Of a stretch of DNA of 64,000 nucleotides, positions 1 to 11,002 are shown piece by piece. Source of the stretch: Rhexocercosporidium sp. MPI-PUGE-AT-0058 (lineage: Eukaryota > Ascomycota > Leotiomycetes > Helotiales); contig JAGTJL010000003.1 in the NCBI GenBank assembly GCA_020746875.1, positions 124,001-188,000 of the forward strand, read 5' to 3'. Positions within the stretch are counted from its first letter, which is position 1. Every line of letters starts with the position of its first letter. The notes beneath the pieces were generated by a model. It saw nothing but the letters and a program-made list of their open reading frames with translations, made no database searches and had not been told where the DNA came from. Position numbers and translations under genes: made by a program.

Positions 1-1
1 C

Positions 2-1540
2 TTTGCGATCTGGCAGGGCATATGGCCAACCTCGATCGATTGGACATCTGCAGTCATTGGAACATACTTATCAGCCGCTCTCAGCACAATCTCGACATCC
101 TTCCCCTCCCTCTCATCTCCGAAAGACGCAGAGAATATCCTCAACAAATACTTTTCTCAGCTTTCTGCCTCGTACTTCGGACAGGATGCTTTCGCCCTGC
201 GACAAGAAGCGTACGATGACATGTTGTGGGTGGTTTTAGGCTGGTTGGAAAGTATCAAGTTCATCACGACACATTCGGATGCCCACTACGGCGAGCAGTC
301 TGAGAAGGCTACAGGATGGTATGGTGAGCAATGGACTCCAGCATTCGCACATCGGGCACGCCTATTCTGGGATATTGCTTCGCAAGGCTGGGACACCTCT
401 CTCTGCAAGGGAGGAATGATTTGGTCGCCTTATCTTACACCATACAAGAATGCCATCACCAATGAACTTTGGATCGCTGCCTCGATATCTATGTATTTGT
501 ACTTCCCTGGCGACGACAACGCTTCTCCTTTCGGACTACCCTCGACTACGGATGGTAGAGCAAAGGCACACGATCCGAAATATCTGGCTGCAGCGATCGA
601 AGCATACAAATGGCTGAATGATAGCAATATGACGGATACCAAGGGACTCTATGTCGATGGATATCATATCTCTGGATGGTCACGCGAGACCCCAAAGAAT
701 GGCTCGAAGCCGAACACGAAATGCGACTCTAGAAATGAGATGGTGTATACATACAATCAGGGCGTTCTTCTGTCCGGCCAACGTGGTCTCTACGAAGCAA
801 CCGGGGCACGATCGTATCTCGAAGAAGGGCACAAGCTCATGGAAGATGTGATAGCTGCAACTGGCTGGGACTTGAAACATCACAGTGTCGTTCCTGAAGA
901 AGATACGACTGGCAGGACACTCGGAAAATGGCAAGGACTTGGCCGTTCAGGCATTCTCGAAGAAGTCTGTGATGCCGAAGCATATTGTTCTCAGAACGGC
1001 CAGACATTCAAGGGAATCTTCTTCCACCATCTGACGCTGTTTTGCGCCCAACTTCCAGATCACCTAGTCCTTCCTAGTGAGCTTTTCCTTACCAAGGATG
1101 CTGGAAGAGAGCCTCCTGGAAACCCTCTTGAAGTCAAGAAATGGCACCACACGGCTTGTTCCAGATACGGAAATTGGATCAAGCACAACGCCAATGCAGC
1201 ACTCACGACCCTTGACTCAGATGGGAAATTCGGGATGTGGTGGGGTGCACCTCTTCGTTCCGAATCTGAGCCTGATGCTGAAGTTGAGCTACCTGATAAT
1301 GCTGTCGATTATCGAAACAACGGAATTCCGCAACAGTGGAAGGATACGAAGAGGTCCAGACGAGAGATTCCAGAGCAGAACATGGACTTTGATACCAACG
1401 ATAGGAAGATCCGCATACGGGATTTGAATGATAGAGGTAGAGGGAGAACAGTCGAGACTCAGGGCGGAGGCATTATGGTCTTGCGGGCGTTATGGGAACT
1501 TGTAGAAACTAGATCAGAGCATGATTTGACGACCAACTGA
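2..1540 (+). CDS. GH76 family glycoside hydrolase (alpha-1,6-mannanase type), 5' truncated
   Basis: The frame is open from the first bases of the window (frame 2) to TGA at 1538-1540, so the N-terminus, probably a signal peptide and a short lead-in, lies outside. The 512-residue fragment reads as a GH76 (alpha/alpha)6-barrel enzyme. It has a YDDM motif with adjacent aspartates at fragment residues 72-73, matching the catalytic Asp pair of the family, and a YTYNQGVLLSG motif typical of GH76 near residue 255. GH76 enzymes hydrolyse or transglycosylate alpha-1,6-mannan in fungal cell wall or glycoprotein mannan. The C-terminal 70 residues are charged and there is no GPI-type hydrophobic tail, so a secreted enzyme is more likely than a wall-anchored one. 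No intron is visible. It is followed on the same strand by a second, dissimilar GH76 gene. The family call is secure; the substrate is inferred. Confidence 0.85.
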   Translation, partial: FAIWQGIWPTSIDWTSAVIGTYLSAALSTISTSFPSLSSPKDAENILNKYFSQLSASYFGQDAFALRQEAYDDMLWVVLGWLESIKFITTHSDAHYGEQSEKATGWYGEQWTPAFAHRARLFWDIASQGWDTSLCKGGMIWSPYLTPYKNAITNELWIAASISMYLYFPGDDNASPFGLPSTTDGRAKAHDPKYLAAAIEAYKWLNDSNMTDTKGLYVDGYHISGWSRETPKNGSKPNTKCDSRNEMVYTYNQGVLLSGQRGLYEATGARSYLEEGHKLMEDVIAATGWDLKHHSVVPEEDTTGRTLGKWQGLGRSGILEEVCDAEAYCSQNGQTFKGIFFHHLTLFCAQLPDHLVLPSELFLTKDAGREPPGNPLEVKKWHHTACSRYGNWIKHNANAALTTLDSDGKFGMWWGAPLRSESEPDAEVELPDNAVDYRNNGIPQQWKDTKRSRREIPEQNMDFDTNDRKIRIRDLNDRGRGRTVETQGGGIMVLRALWELVETRSEHDLTTN

Positions 1541-2487
1541 GCATTTGTTGATACGGAGCATGGATTGGATAGGTACGATATGTATTTGTTTATATGGGAA
1601 TTGAATTCGGACGACTTCAAGAACATTGTATTGAGACCAAGAGGTATCTCTAGTTTTCTTGCAAGGTTTGGAGCTGACTGGCAAGCAAAGAACCTCCGTC
1701 GCCTGTGCAAGCGGCGAATTCTCGGTGAGCACAAACCACATTTAGATGAGGGGTCCGCAGCGCAATCAAGCATTTCCAAGCCTTTTCCCGACAAGCCACC
1801 ATTATGCCAAGATGTATCTTTAATATCTTCAAGATTTGACAGATTTTTTGTTGTTCTGCATCTTCTCCGCTCATCTTCTTTCATCTCGAATATTTCTGAC
1901 ATTCAAAGTTGAATCTTCCCATATTCCACTAGAGGATACGGGTCGATCCATACCATCATTTCCCGTTCACGAGCTGCGTAAGCTCATACCATGCATACGT
2001 ATCCAACTTCGTCACTCTCGTAGCTCAACCATCTCTCCAACTAAACACACACCCAAACAGAGGCATGCAAGCGCTGCTTTCTCTGGGTCGTTTATCCAAT
2101 CCACCACTCACACGGCGTCTGCATCTATTTCCAGCCTCATGGTCCCGTTTCGAAGCACGGGAGATTAAAGACGGGTCGAAGTCCACAGTGCCGAATCCCG
2201 TTAGGTAATGGGAGGTGGCTATGGCGACCCCTGGCTGGTCATGTCTCGTTACTTCTGATCTGATCTGAACTCTTGGATCTCTTGGAAATGCTTCTTTTGG
2301 TGCCACCTTTGCTTGGCTGAACCGTCGTTACCGATTTATACTTCCTTTGTTTGTTTATCTTTTCGTGGGTTGGGTTAACCGATTGGATTACCTGAGCATT
2401 TGGGACTCCAAAAATCATCTGCTCTATACGACCGTCTTTCTTTTTTCAATTTCCCTCTTTTGTGGCTTCGAGAAGGCGGAAGTGAAG
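1541..2487. other. intergenic region between the two GH76 genes
   Basis: This stretch separates the stop of the first GH76 gene from the ATG of the second. The open frames here have no family resemblance and conflict with each other. The last 200 bases are T/C-rich and probably hold the promoter and leader of the downstream gene. No repeat or RNA gene was seen. Confidence 0.6.
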
Positions 2488-3976
2488 ATGAGGGGAAGAT
2501 GGATAATAGCAGCTGGTGCAGCGATGTGTGCTTCATGGGGTCAAGTAGCCAGCGCCATAGATTTAGACATCACATCAACAGGTCTGTACTATCCCCACCC
2601 AGTCTTCAAAATCTAACATTCCCAGATTCAATTAAAAGTGCAGCTGCAACAATAGCCTACGGAATGATGAGTTACTACACCGGAAACCACACCGGCGACA
2701 ACCCAGGCAACTTACCCTCACCCTACTACTGGTGGGAAGCAGGATCCATGTTCGGCACCATGATCGAGTACTGGTACTACACAAACGATACATCCTACAA
2801 CCCGACTGTCACGGCAGCAATGCTCTCGCAAGTAGGCGACGCAGCAGATTTCATGACTACGAACCAGACCAAGACGGAGGGAAATGATGACCAAGGGTTC
2901 TGGGCCATGGCAGCCATGTCTGCTGCTGAAATGAACTACCCGAATCCGCCGGACGACGAGCCTCAGTGGTTGGCCCTGGCGCAGGCTGTTTTTAATGAAA
3001 TGGTTTCGCGATGGGACGACAGCACTTGCGGAGGAGGACTGCGCTGGCAGATCTTTACTTTTAATGCGGGATACACGTACAAGAACTCCATCGCAAACGG
3101 ATGTTTTTTCAATATTGCATCTAGGCTCGCGAGGTATACGGGGAACCAGACGTATGCGGATTGGGCTGAGAAGACGTGGGATTGGTTGGAGGGTGTTGGG
3201 CTGATCGGGGATGATTACAAGGTATATGATGGGACGAGCGATACGGATAATTGTACTTCGATCGATCATATCCAGTTCTCGTATAACCAGGGGATTTATC
3301 TGTTTGGGTCAGCGGTCATGTATGAATTCGTAAGTCCCCATTCCATCTCCAGACATGACCTCGATTCTTGGCATCATGAAGCGAGAAAACAACAGCTAAC
3401 GCAACCCAGACAAATCAATCCAGCACCTGGAAAACTCGACTCGAAGGGCTGCTGAATAGTACAAACATCTACTTCAAAGATGGGGTGATGTATGAACAAG
3501 CCTGTGAGCCCGTAAATACGGTCGGGACATGCGACACTGATCAACAGTCCTTCAAAGCGTACCTCTCCCGCTGGATGGCAGCGACAGCGAAACTAGTACC
3601 CGTATACCACGATACGATTATGACGAAACTCAAGACGTCGGCCTCGGCAGCAGCAAAGCAGTGTTCAGGCGGTACGGATGGCGTGACTTGCGGCGAGCAT
3701 TGGTACCAGTCGTATGATGGCCTGTATGGGCTCGGTCAGCAGATGAGCGCGCTGAGCGTGGTGCAGAGTATGTTGATTGATGAGGCGCCGCAGCTGGTTA
3801 CGAATGCGACGGGCGGGACGAGTCAAGGGAATGTGAATGCGGGATCGAAGAAGAGCTCGAGTAGTGAGGTTATTACGCCGGCTACGGGTGGGGATAAGGT
3901 TGGGGCGGGGGTATTAACTGCGCTGGTTATTTCGGGATTGCTTGGGGGAGTGGGGATGATGGTTACGGGGTCTTGA
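2488..3976 (+). CDS. DCW1/DFG5-like mannan endo-1,6-alpha-mannosidase (GH76), GPI-anchored
   Basis: Three exons, 2488-2581, 2626-3329 and 3410-3976, give 454 residues. Intron 1 (44 bp) has a CTAAC branch site and joins ACA-G to AT-TCA. Intron 2 (80 bp) starts GTAAGT. The start is the only ATG giving a signal peptide ([15 protein letters not shown]..., cleavage near residue 22). The GH76 catalytic aspartate pair sits in NDDQGFW at residues 119-120, and [11 protein letters not shown] is the second family signature. The C-terminus has a Ser-rich stretch followed by a hydrophobic tail, as expected for a GPI signal. Dfg5/Dcw1 proteins act at the plasma membrane and wall, where they are thought to transfer GPI-anchored mannoproteins onto wall glucan. 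Length and architecture fit the family well. Confidence 0.93.
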
Positions 3977-4656
3977 GGGAGTGATTCAGGAGTGGGATAT
4001 CAAGAGTAGGTTTGAGACTTGTAAGTATACTTTTTCGAGAGATTTGTTAGCTTCGGTTAGTAGATATCATAGCATAGCATGGCTTAGAGGCGTACGGAGT
4101 TCCAGTCCCATAGGGATGGACCAGAGATTGGAATTTAATTTGTTTTGATATCTTTGTCTTTTGAAGTTTAACCTTTTGGACACAACCTAATGTTTGAGTC
4201 AACGTCAGGGCATTACGTGACCGGAAAACGGAGCACTTTTAACGAACAAGAAGCCATCGGAAGGGTCTATCTTGATGGAAGCTAATTTTGTGGGTGTAGG
4301 GCAGAAAGCATTTGCAAAGTGAAGTCAGGAGAGATTGAGCCCTCGAAGAAGAAACTATGGGACGAGAAAAGACCTGCAGGGAGATCAAGAACCGAGATCT
4401 TTACCCCGAGGTAACTCATTGATATTGACACTTTCCTCAATCGCCTCAAACCCATCAGCAATTCGAAATCAATGCATTAGGAAAGTTACGCGCTACGTAG
4501 CTAAGTATGCATCGCCGGGTATTCTTCTCTAGCAGAAGTTGTGTATTGAAAACCCATCGAGGAAAGTTAATGCATGCTAATGCCAATAACTCGCATGTCC
4601 GCACCCCACAAGTTAAAATCCAGAAGCAAAATACAAGAAGAAAAGCACCGATGCGT
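3977..4656. other. intergenic region between convergent genes
   Basis: This holds the 3' ends of the DCW1/DFG5-like gene (plus) and the PDAP1-like gene (minus). It is moderately AT-rich. No coding frame, repeat or RNA gene is supported. Confidence 0.6.
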
Positions 4657-5505
4657 TTACTTCTTCGCCTTACCTTTGCCCTTCGACGGACCCATCGCGG
4701 CCTCTCTTCGCTTTGCCTCACGAGCATCAATTTCTGCCTTCTTCCCTTTCTCAGCCTCCTCTCGCTCTTCTTTCTCGGCCTGGATGTGTTAGCTTTGTCA
4801 ATATCAGACAGGATCACACGTACCTGTTTTCTAGCTGCCTCCGCCTCTCTCTTCTCCCGGATCAACTTCAGTCTAGCCATATCCGCCTTGGCCTCGTCAG
4901 TCTTACCAGCCTCATGCAACTTCTGATATCTCTCCTTCGCCTGTTGTGCCTGTACTGCCTCCCTCTCTCTACGACTCAACTCAGCCACGGGCTTCTTGCC
5001 CTTACCTCCAACACTCATATCCTTAACTCCCTCCGCAACCTCTTCTATACTGGCTGGTGCAGCCTTTGCTTGATTCCTAGCAGCCTTGGAGTGGTTGGGA
5101 TTGGCCGGCATGTCGTCGTCCTCGCTCTCCTCCTCTGAGCTTGATGGCATATCTCCAGCCTCCACAACCTTTCCCTTCTTTCTTGCGATAGCAGCCTCCT
5201 TCTTCGCCTTTGCAGCTTGACGACGTTCCTCACGGGTCAGGGCTGGTTTATCCGCATCCTCCTCCTCGGATGACTCTTCTTCGGATGAAGTCTCCTCCTC
5301 TTCAGATGAAGATGCGTTGGGATCCTTCTCTTCGATTTCGTTTCCGTCTGCGTCGAGAGGTCGGAGGTTCTTGGAGAAGTGCTTGCCACCTAGAAGAGTC
5401 AGTATGTCCAGTGGCAGGATAGTGGGAAACTGTACCTCCTCGCGTGAACTTCTTGAATTTTCCGCCTCTGCCACGAGCACCTCCTGGGGGACCTCCTGGA
5501 GCCAT
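4657..5505 (-). CDS. PDAP1/PP28-type (28 kDa heat- and acid-stable phosphoprotein-like) protein
   Basis: Three minus-strand exons, 5505-5436, 5389-4824 and 4779-4657, give 252 residues. Introns of 46 and 44 bp have GTACAG and GTACGT donors and TAG/CAG acceptors, and both joins keep frame. The N-terminus is Gly/Arg-rich ([15 protein letters not shown]), followed by acidic Ser/Glu runs resembling casein kinase 2 targets. The C-terminal third carries the PDAP1 signature: [20 protein letters not shown], then [20 protein letters not shown], then a basic tail ending in GKGKAKK. The family is a conserved RNA-associated phosphoprotein of unclear function; the human protein is a casein kinase substrate. 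A long basic coiled coil is expected. The start is chosen because it opens the conserved Gly-rich segment. Confidence 0.85.
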
Positions 5506-6344
5506 GATGATTGTGCGACGGATAAAGTCGTGTTTGTGTTTGTTGTAGGGGATCGTGCGAAGTAGACACAATGATTTCCCTCGAGGTGGTTCTCGATGTG
5601 GGGTTTTATCAAGGATTGGCAACAAACAATGTCGAGTCCAGTCAAAGACGAGGTATTTGAAGAGACCAGTGCCAGTGCCAGTGCCTGTGGGAATGGAGGG
5701 GCAGAGAGGGGCAATCAACTCAGTCGGAATGCCAAGAGGCTAATCCCCATCCGATCAAGCTTCAATATCACATGACACCCTTAGGGAAAGAAATGTATTT
5801 CTCGCGAATCCCTCTCGTCCTCTTCTTCTCTCCTTACATAAAACACAATCCTTCATATTCACTCTGGCTTACGCCCAACACAATGGCATGTCTTGGAGGG
5901 GAAAGTGGAGGAGAGAGGAGAATCTATCGTTGATACTTACCCTGCGGCCTGTGGCATGAGAATGCGTTGGGCACGGAGAAATATTTTACGACGGGACATA
6001 TACCAGTGGAAACCTTGCATCGCGAGGCAGTTGAAGACAAAGGGAGAGCGGCTCGACTGTGTCGATCAGACCGATAGACGGGATCTCATGGTAAGGAGGT
6101 GGTCGACGTATGGTACGTGGCTGCTTTGGGTTCGAGATGAAAGGAGTTTTCTTCAAAGACTTTGCACTCGATTGCTTTGTTCTATATTCCCACCTGTTTA
6201 GCTTTGAGTAATTTTCTCTCTTTATCTTCATGTAGTGACTGTCCCAATGAGTACATATTGAATATTCGCTCAGCCTCTATATCCTTGGAATTTTGTGACT
6301 ATCCACCCTCAACATCCATTCATCGTTCTCACTCCAGCATCATC
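5506..6344. other. divergent promoter region
   Basis: This is the shared upstream region of the minus-strand PDAP1-like gene and the plus-strand small protein at 6345. It contains a short hexamer repeat near 5670-5690 (three copies of GTGCCA-like units). No convincing coding frame is present. Confidence 0.5.
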
Positions 6345-6869
6345 ATGTCTTCCTGCGGTCACAGTACGATTTTCTACTTCCTCCCTCCAACCCTCACCTT
6401 TCTCCAGGAGAACTTCCCCACGCTCATCCCCGACCCCTCCATCGACCGTACTCTCCTCCGCTGTCGACTCTGCGATCTGATCGACACACAAGCCGCAGCC
6501 GACATAGCAGAAGCCTGTCCTGCTGGTCAAGAGAACGAATCCGACCTCGAGAGACAGATCAGCGAATTCAAGCAGGCCATCACGGAAGGTATGAAGACGG
6601 ATGCCGACGATGCACTGCCTAGGCTGCAGCAGAAGTTGAATACTGCAGTCAAGGCCACCGATGAGAGGATTTTAGAGGCGTGGAAGATGCATTGGGCTGT
6701 TTGGGGGCCTGGGGAGGGTCCGGATAGAGTGGATGAGGAGTTTGGGGAGGATATCGAGATTGAGATTGAGATCCCGCCCAAAGAGGAGAAGAAGCGTGAT
6801 GCTGTTTTGAAGGCAGGAAATCCAACAATGCCGACTGTCAAGGCTTCTGTCAAGAAAGGTAAAAAGTAA
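6345..6869 (+). CDS. small hypothetical protein with N-terminal Cys/His motif and charged C-terminus
   Basis: A single-exon frame of 174 residues starts at ATG 6345; the longer upstream frame lacks a better start. I do not recognise a characterised family. The N-terminus reads MSSCGHS and a CRLC pair follows near residues 40-43, which together could bind a metal. The middle is a predicted amphipathic helical region rich in Glu/Lys/Gln (about residues 60-115). An acidic block with Glu-Ile repeats (EDIEIEIEI) precedes a basic tail ending KKGKK. Composition is soluble, without signal peptide or membrane segment. The frame is long and codon use resembles neighbouring genes, so it is probably real, but function is unknown. 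Confidence 0.6.
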   Translation: MSSCGHSTIFYFLPPTLTFLQENFPTLIPDPSIDRTLLRCRLCDLIDTQAAADIAEACPAGQENESDLERQISEFKQAITEGMKTDADDALPRLQQKLNTAVKATDERILEAWKMHWAVWGPGEGPDRVDEEFGEDIEIEIEIPPKEEKKRDAVLKAGNPTMPTVKASVKKGKK

Positions 6870-7246
6870 GTTACTTGCTTTGCGCTTCTGATAGACTTCT
6901 GCATTTCGAAGTCATGAGATAGATCTATGACTTTGTCCTCCACCACGACAACCAATGACCCGGCGATCCTAAAGCCCAGCAACCAAATGCAAAAACCATA
7001 TAAATTCTCGAACCCGTTAGCTCATCGTAAATTCTGTGACTGCTTAAATCAGTTGCGATAATAACAATTAATCTATTAAAAGTTCCATATGTTCTCGCCC
7101 GGCCGGTGACATTAAACCGCAACAAAAGCGAAGCGATTTCCACGTCGCCCAGCTAGCGCCATAAGGTATCCAACTCCCATACATCTCTCATCGTCCTCAC
7201 AAGCCCAACCACAAATCAACAATCTACCTACTCTCACAGCTCAAAA
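6870..7246. other. intergenic region upstream of IPK1
   Basis: About 380 bases between two plus-strand genes. The last 100 bases are C/T/A-rich, as in fungal leaders. No RNA gene or repeat was seen. Confidence 0.5.
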
Positions 7247-8534
7247 ATGATAGAACCCAACGTCCCAATCCTGCCAAAGAATGCAGAACTGCAGTATCTA
7301 GGTGAAGGAGCAGCGAACATCGTATACCGCATCTCTATCCCTCAGCATGAGTCAGGCACACCACTACCTTCTCAGCTCGAGGAGTATGGTGAGGGAACGC
7401 CGCCGCCGAGTGAGATTGAATTCTTTGAGGGAGGCGAGGGAGATTGCGGTGTTTTTGAGAGTATGTATCTTTCGTGTCTTGATTTGTCTTACAGGGAGAT
7501 GATAAATTTCGAATGAAGCATCATCCCGAGTCTGAAGATCTAAAGCCCAAGTATCCGATAGCACATGCTAACACATCTCACCAGACAAACTCCTCCGCGT
7601 CCGCAAAGAACTACCAACAACACTTCCCTGCGCTATCGCCCAATCTTCATGGGAATCCCTCGTAGCACCACTCTTCACCCCCACCTACCTCGTGACGCAA
7701 AGTCTTGTCTCCCTCCGTCCAGGTCCACATAACCATATCCACGCCCTCAACACCTCCCTGAAAGCCTTGGAAAACAACCCCTCCACCTCAATTTCGGTAT
7801 CTACCACCTCCCAAGAAGCAGGAGTAAGACCCTCAAAACGCCGAGGCGTGTACCTAGCCGATGATGAGTACGGATTGCTGGTCACGGATATGAGTGGCCC
7901 AGATGTCTTGCAATTCAAGCCGAAATGGCTCGCTCAGTCGCCTTCTGCGCCCGAGGGGGCCATAAGGTGTAGACAGTGTGCTTTGGTTGCTAGGAAGGCT
8001 GCTGTTACTCGCTCTCAGGCTGCAGCTGCAAAAAGTGAAGGCAGGGAGGCGCAGGTAAGCGAAAGGGGAGGGTTTTGTCCGCTTGACCTCCTCTCTGAGA
8101 ATAGCGAAGATGTGGAGAGAGTCGCGGATGCGATTGTAGGACCTTCTGCTTCTCCAGGGACTGTTTCCCAGTTTGCGCGCTGGGTTTCCGAGACGGATTT
8201 GTTGAGGATGTTGAGGGATGTTCAGTTGCGGATGGATCGGCGTGGTGTTTTGGTCGCGAGGGCTAATGATGAGGATGGGAATAGAGATTTGAGGGTTGCG
8301 ATGACGGTTAGGGATTGTAGTGTTTTTGTACGATTGCCTGAATTGTGTTTGGAGGGTGGAGAGGCAGGGGAGGGGAAAGTTGAGGCTAGGATTGGGGATT
8401 TGGATGTTAAAAGTCCAGATAAGTTAGCTTATTGGCAGGAGACTGAACGGGCACTTGTTGAGGAGGGGTGGTATGCTGGGAGTGAGACGGTGCAATGGGA
8501 GAGACAGAATACTTGCTCGTTGGGGAGGAGGTAG
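7247..8534 (+). CDS. IPK1: inositol-pentakisphosphate 2-kinase
   Basis: Two exons, 7247-7460 and 7585-8534, are separated by a 124-bp intron (GTATGT...CCAG) and encode 387 residues. The enzyme phosphorylates inositol 1,3,4,5,6-pentakisphosphate at position 2 to make phytate (IP6), which supports mRNA export and signalling. Family marks in order are LGEGAANIVYR (nucleotide-binding loop, residues about 18-28), NKLLRVRK across the splice junction, FKPKWL (the conserved EIKPKW-like block), CRQCALVARK, CPLDLL and VAMTVRDCSVFVRL. The splice was chosen because it restores N-KLLRVRK in phase. The acidic insert near residues 48-65 and the short C-terminus are typical of the divergent fungal forms. Confidence 0.9.
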
Positions 8535-9048
8535 GGGTTGGGTTTGAGTGGAGAAGGGGGAGAGGGGCTAGGCTCGATCGAAGAAATACTTCGAAAAAAA
8601 GGATTTGCGAGCTGTGCAAAATCGGGCGTTGACCTCCAATTCCCATTGAGCATAGAGTTTAGCTTTGTTGACTTTCATGGAGCAAGCAATTTTCATCCTC
8701 CAACCTGCTCCCTCGCGTATTTCAGGGGCACGAACATAAACGCACCAAGCCTCCAACGAGCTCATTAGCTCACAGCCATCAATCAAGCAATCAAAAAGGA
8801 GGCAAATAAGTCAATGGACATGCCATTAGCAGGCCACGGTGTATCTTGTTCGTGAAACTCGTCATAATACAATGTCTGTGTGCCCTTAACTCCCCGAAAT
8901 GATTAGATGCAAGAACGCCTTGGTCGAGATGCCTTCCCAATCTCTCCCTCCCTAATTCAGTATTAGAATCAGAATCAGAGCCATAATCTCAATATCCGTC
9001 CCCTCAGTATCTGTCCATGAGCAGATCATACGCCATTAACCACCTCTC
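8535..9048. other. intergenic region between convergent IPK1 and HAT1
   Basis: The 3' flanks of two convergent genes. Short open frames on both strands are antisense shadows of IPK1 or have no family resemblance. Nothing else was seen. Confidence 0.6.
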
Positions 9049-10728
9049 TTAAACCTTAGGTCTCTTTGGCAGGGGCTCTCCTTCCTCAGAATCGTCATCA
9101 TCCTCACCAGGACTAGGCCTCTTTCCATTCGAAGCCGCACGCGTACCTGCGGCATCTTTTCCCTTTTCCTTTCCCTCCTCCATCACCGCCATCTTCCCAT
9201 GTCTGTCATGTCCAAGTCTCTGCTGATATGTGTTCAACAAGCGCTCATAATCCGTAACAACTCCAGCAAGAACCTCATCTAACTTGTCCAATCGTTCATC
9301 CTTCTCCATCTGGCTCAGCAACTCCTTGTTATGCTTATAAAGACGCTTCTTAACCCACAGTTGCCACAGACCAAACTCACGCATCTTGGGCGACGAGTCG
9401 TCGAGCTCATCGGCTTCGCGGACGGATTTGGGGATGTAGGATAGGAGGTGCATCTCTACTACACGCAGGAATTGGCGGGGTGCAATCTTCATCTTCTTGC
9501 GGATCTTTTCGAGGGCAGGGAGGTCGACTATGTTATTGGGGATGGGTTCATCTGGTTGAGGGGTGATTTGGTCGTTGATTTTTATGGTATTGAACTCTGG
9601 GAGGGCACGTAGACGGATCAGGTCGTTGATGTCACGCATGTCGTCAAATGCGTAGTTGGGATCCTCGACGGTGATCTCGACGGTTTCGGTTTGGGCGAGG
9701 TAGAAATCGAATATGGAGTTATAGAAACGGGAGCCGTATCCGTTACCTTGGAAAGGAGGTAGAATGACGAATTGTGATATCCGTGACCGGCAGGGAAGAG
9801 AGGAGAAGGAGATGTTGTCGAGCGGAAGTTTGAAATCGGCAATTGCCTCTTTCTTGGGGCCGATTACGTTCGAGCCAGCTTGGAAATGGAAGTACCGGTA
9901 TACAGTAGAGTATCCCATGAAAGTATACGGGTTATGGTCCCTCGAATCGTCCTTCTGGAAATAGAAAAAAACAGTCCATCTCTCCAAAGTCCACTCCGGC
10001 TCATCCAACTCGATAATCGTTCCACCTTCGATAAAGAGAGGTACCAGGATTTGAATGCGCTTCAAAAGTTGCTGAACAGCTACATCTGCGAGGTTTCCCT
10101 TCCATATCTCAAGGGTCTGGCCTCCACCATCGATTGTCTGCCATAACTCTCCTGGTGGTTTCCAATCCTTCGACATGGGATCCGAAATAGCTTTGTCGAA
10201 GACTGAGGGTTTTTCAAATGCAACTGTAATGCATCAGCGACTTTCCGCCATCTCGAATGCAGATTTCATACGTTTAGGCAAGAAAGGCTCCAGCAACCCC
10301 TTCACATCTGTAGCCTCCGTCTCGCCGACCGCCGTGAACTTCCTACTGTACAAGACCTGCAGATTGGGGCGCATATCACTGGCATTGTATCGCAGGTTGA
10401 TCTTGAGACCCTTGTATCCAAAAATACGCTCGTCGTCGCCGAATATCGAATAGGTCATCTTGGGGTTGAAGGTATATAGTGTTTGGGTTGCGCCCACGTC
10501 AGGGACAACCATGGAGATATGTAGGGCATCGTTGGACTCGGTGGACCCTTTAGGACGATTGTCAGGTTCCTTGTTCGAGGGGAGATGTGGGAAATTTGTG
10601 ATGGAGACGCACAGCCCTGCCCAGACGCGCAGAGCTGACACCCAAAATATTTGCGCCGATGGTAATAGTAGCCTGTTGGGGGGAGGGGAGAAGTTGAAAC
10701 ACTTACAATCGTCTGTTTGGTCTGCCAT
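9049..10728 (-). CDS. HAT1: histone acetyltransferase type B catalytic subunit
   Basis: Three minus-strand exons are proposed, 10728-10707, 10616-10272 and 10223-9049, giving 513 residues. The second intron (10271-10224, 48 bp, GTATGA...TTACAG) is certain because it joins EPFLPK to AFEKPSVFDKAI in frame. The first (90 bp, GTAAGT donor, GGGCAG acceptor) is in-frame and less sure; leaving it unspliced also keeps the frame open. Hat1 acetylates newly made histone H4 at Lys5 and Lys12 before assembly, acting with Hat2. Visible marks are the N-terminal Hat1 domain (FNPKMTYSIFGDDERIFGYK), the acetyl-CoA loop QGNGYGSRFYN of the GNAT fold, and VEDPNYAFDDMRD just after it. The C-terminus ends in an acidic stretch and a basic PKRPKV nuclear signal. 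Its promoter faces CTR9. Confidence 0.93.
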
Positions 10729-11002
10729 TGTGCTTGTTGATAGCCTGCGAGAGATAGTTGGGCAGAATGGTGGTGTTGATGAGAAGTTATCTCGTGGAGG
10801 TGATTTTCGCGATCTGTTGAAGTTGACGCGCCAACACCACTCCCACTGTACCTTACCTACAGGATTCAGGCCTTAGGCATCAGCTTTCACGACCTACTGA
10901 GCATCCAGTTGCTCTACCTTCTACTGTCTTCTCTCCGCACGCATGGTCTTGACCTTTCTTGACCTTTTCATATCACCACCCTAGGTGGATAATCTCGTTG
11001 TC
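10729..11002. promoter_or_regulatory. bidirectional promoter HAT1/CTR9
   Basis: Only 274 bases lie between the start codons of the divergently transcribed HAT1 and CTR9, so core promoters and leaders of both genes must lie here. No clear TATA box is visible. Pyrimidine-rich runs occur near each start. Shared regulation is an inference from spacing. Confidence 0.6.

Noticed and set aside
10985..11002. Start of CTR9 at an in-frame GTG 18 bases upstream
   Set aside because: The first ATG is at 11003 and matches the expected opening; GTG starts are not usual in fungal nuclear genes.
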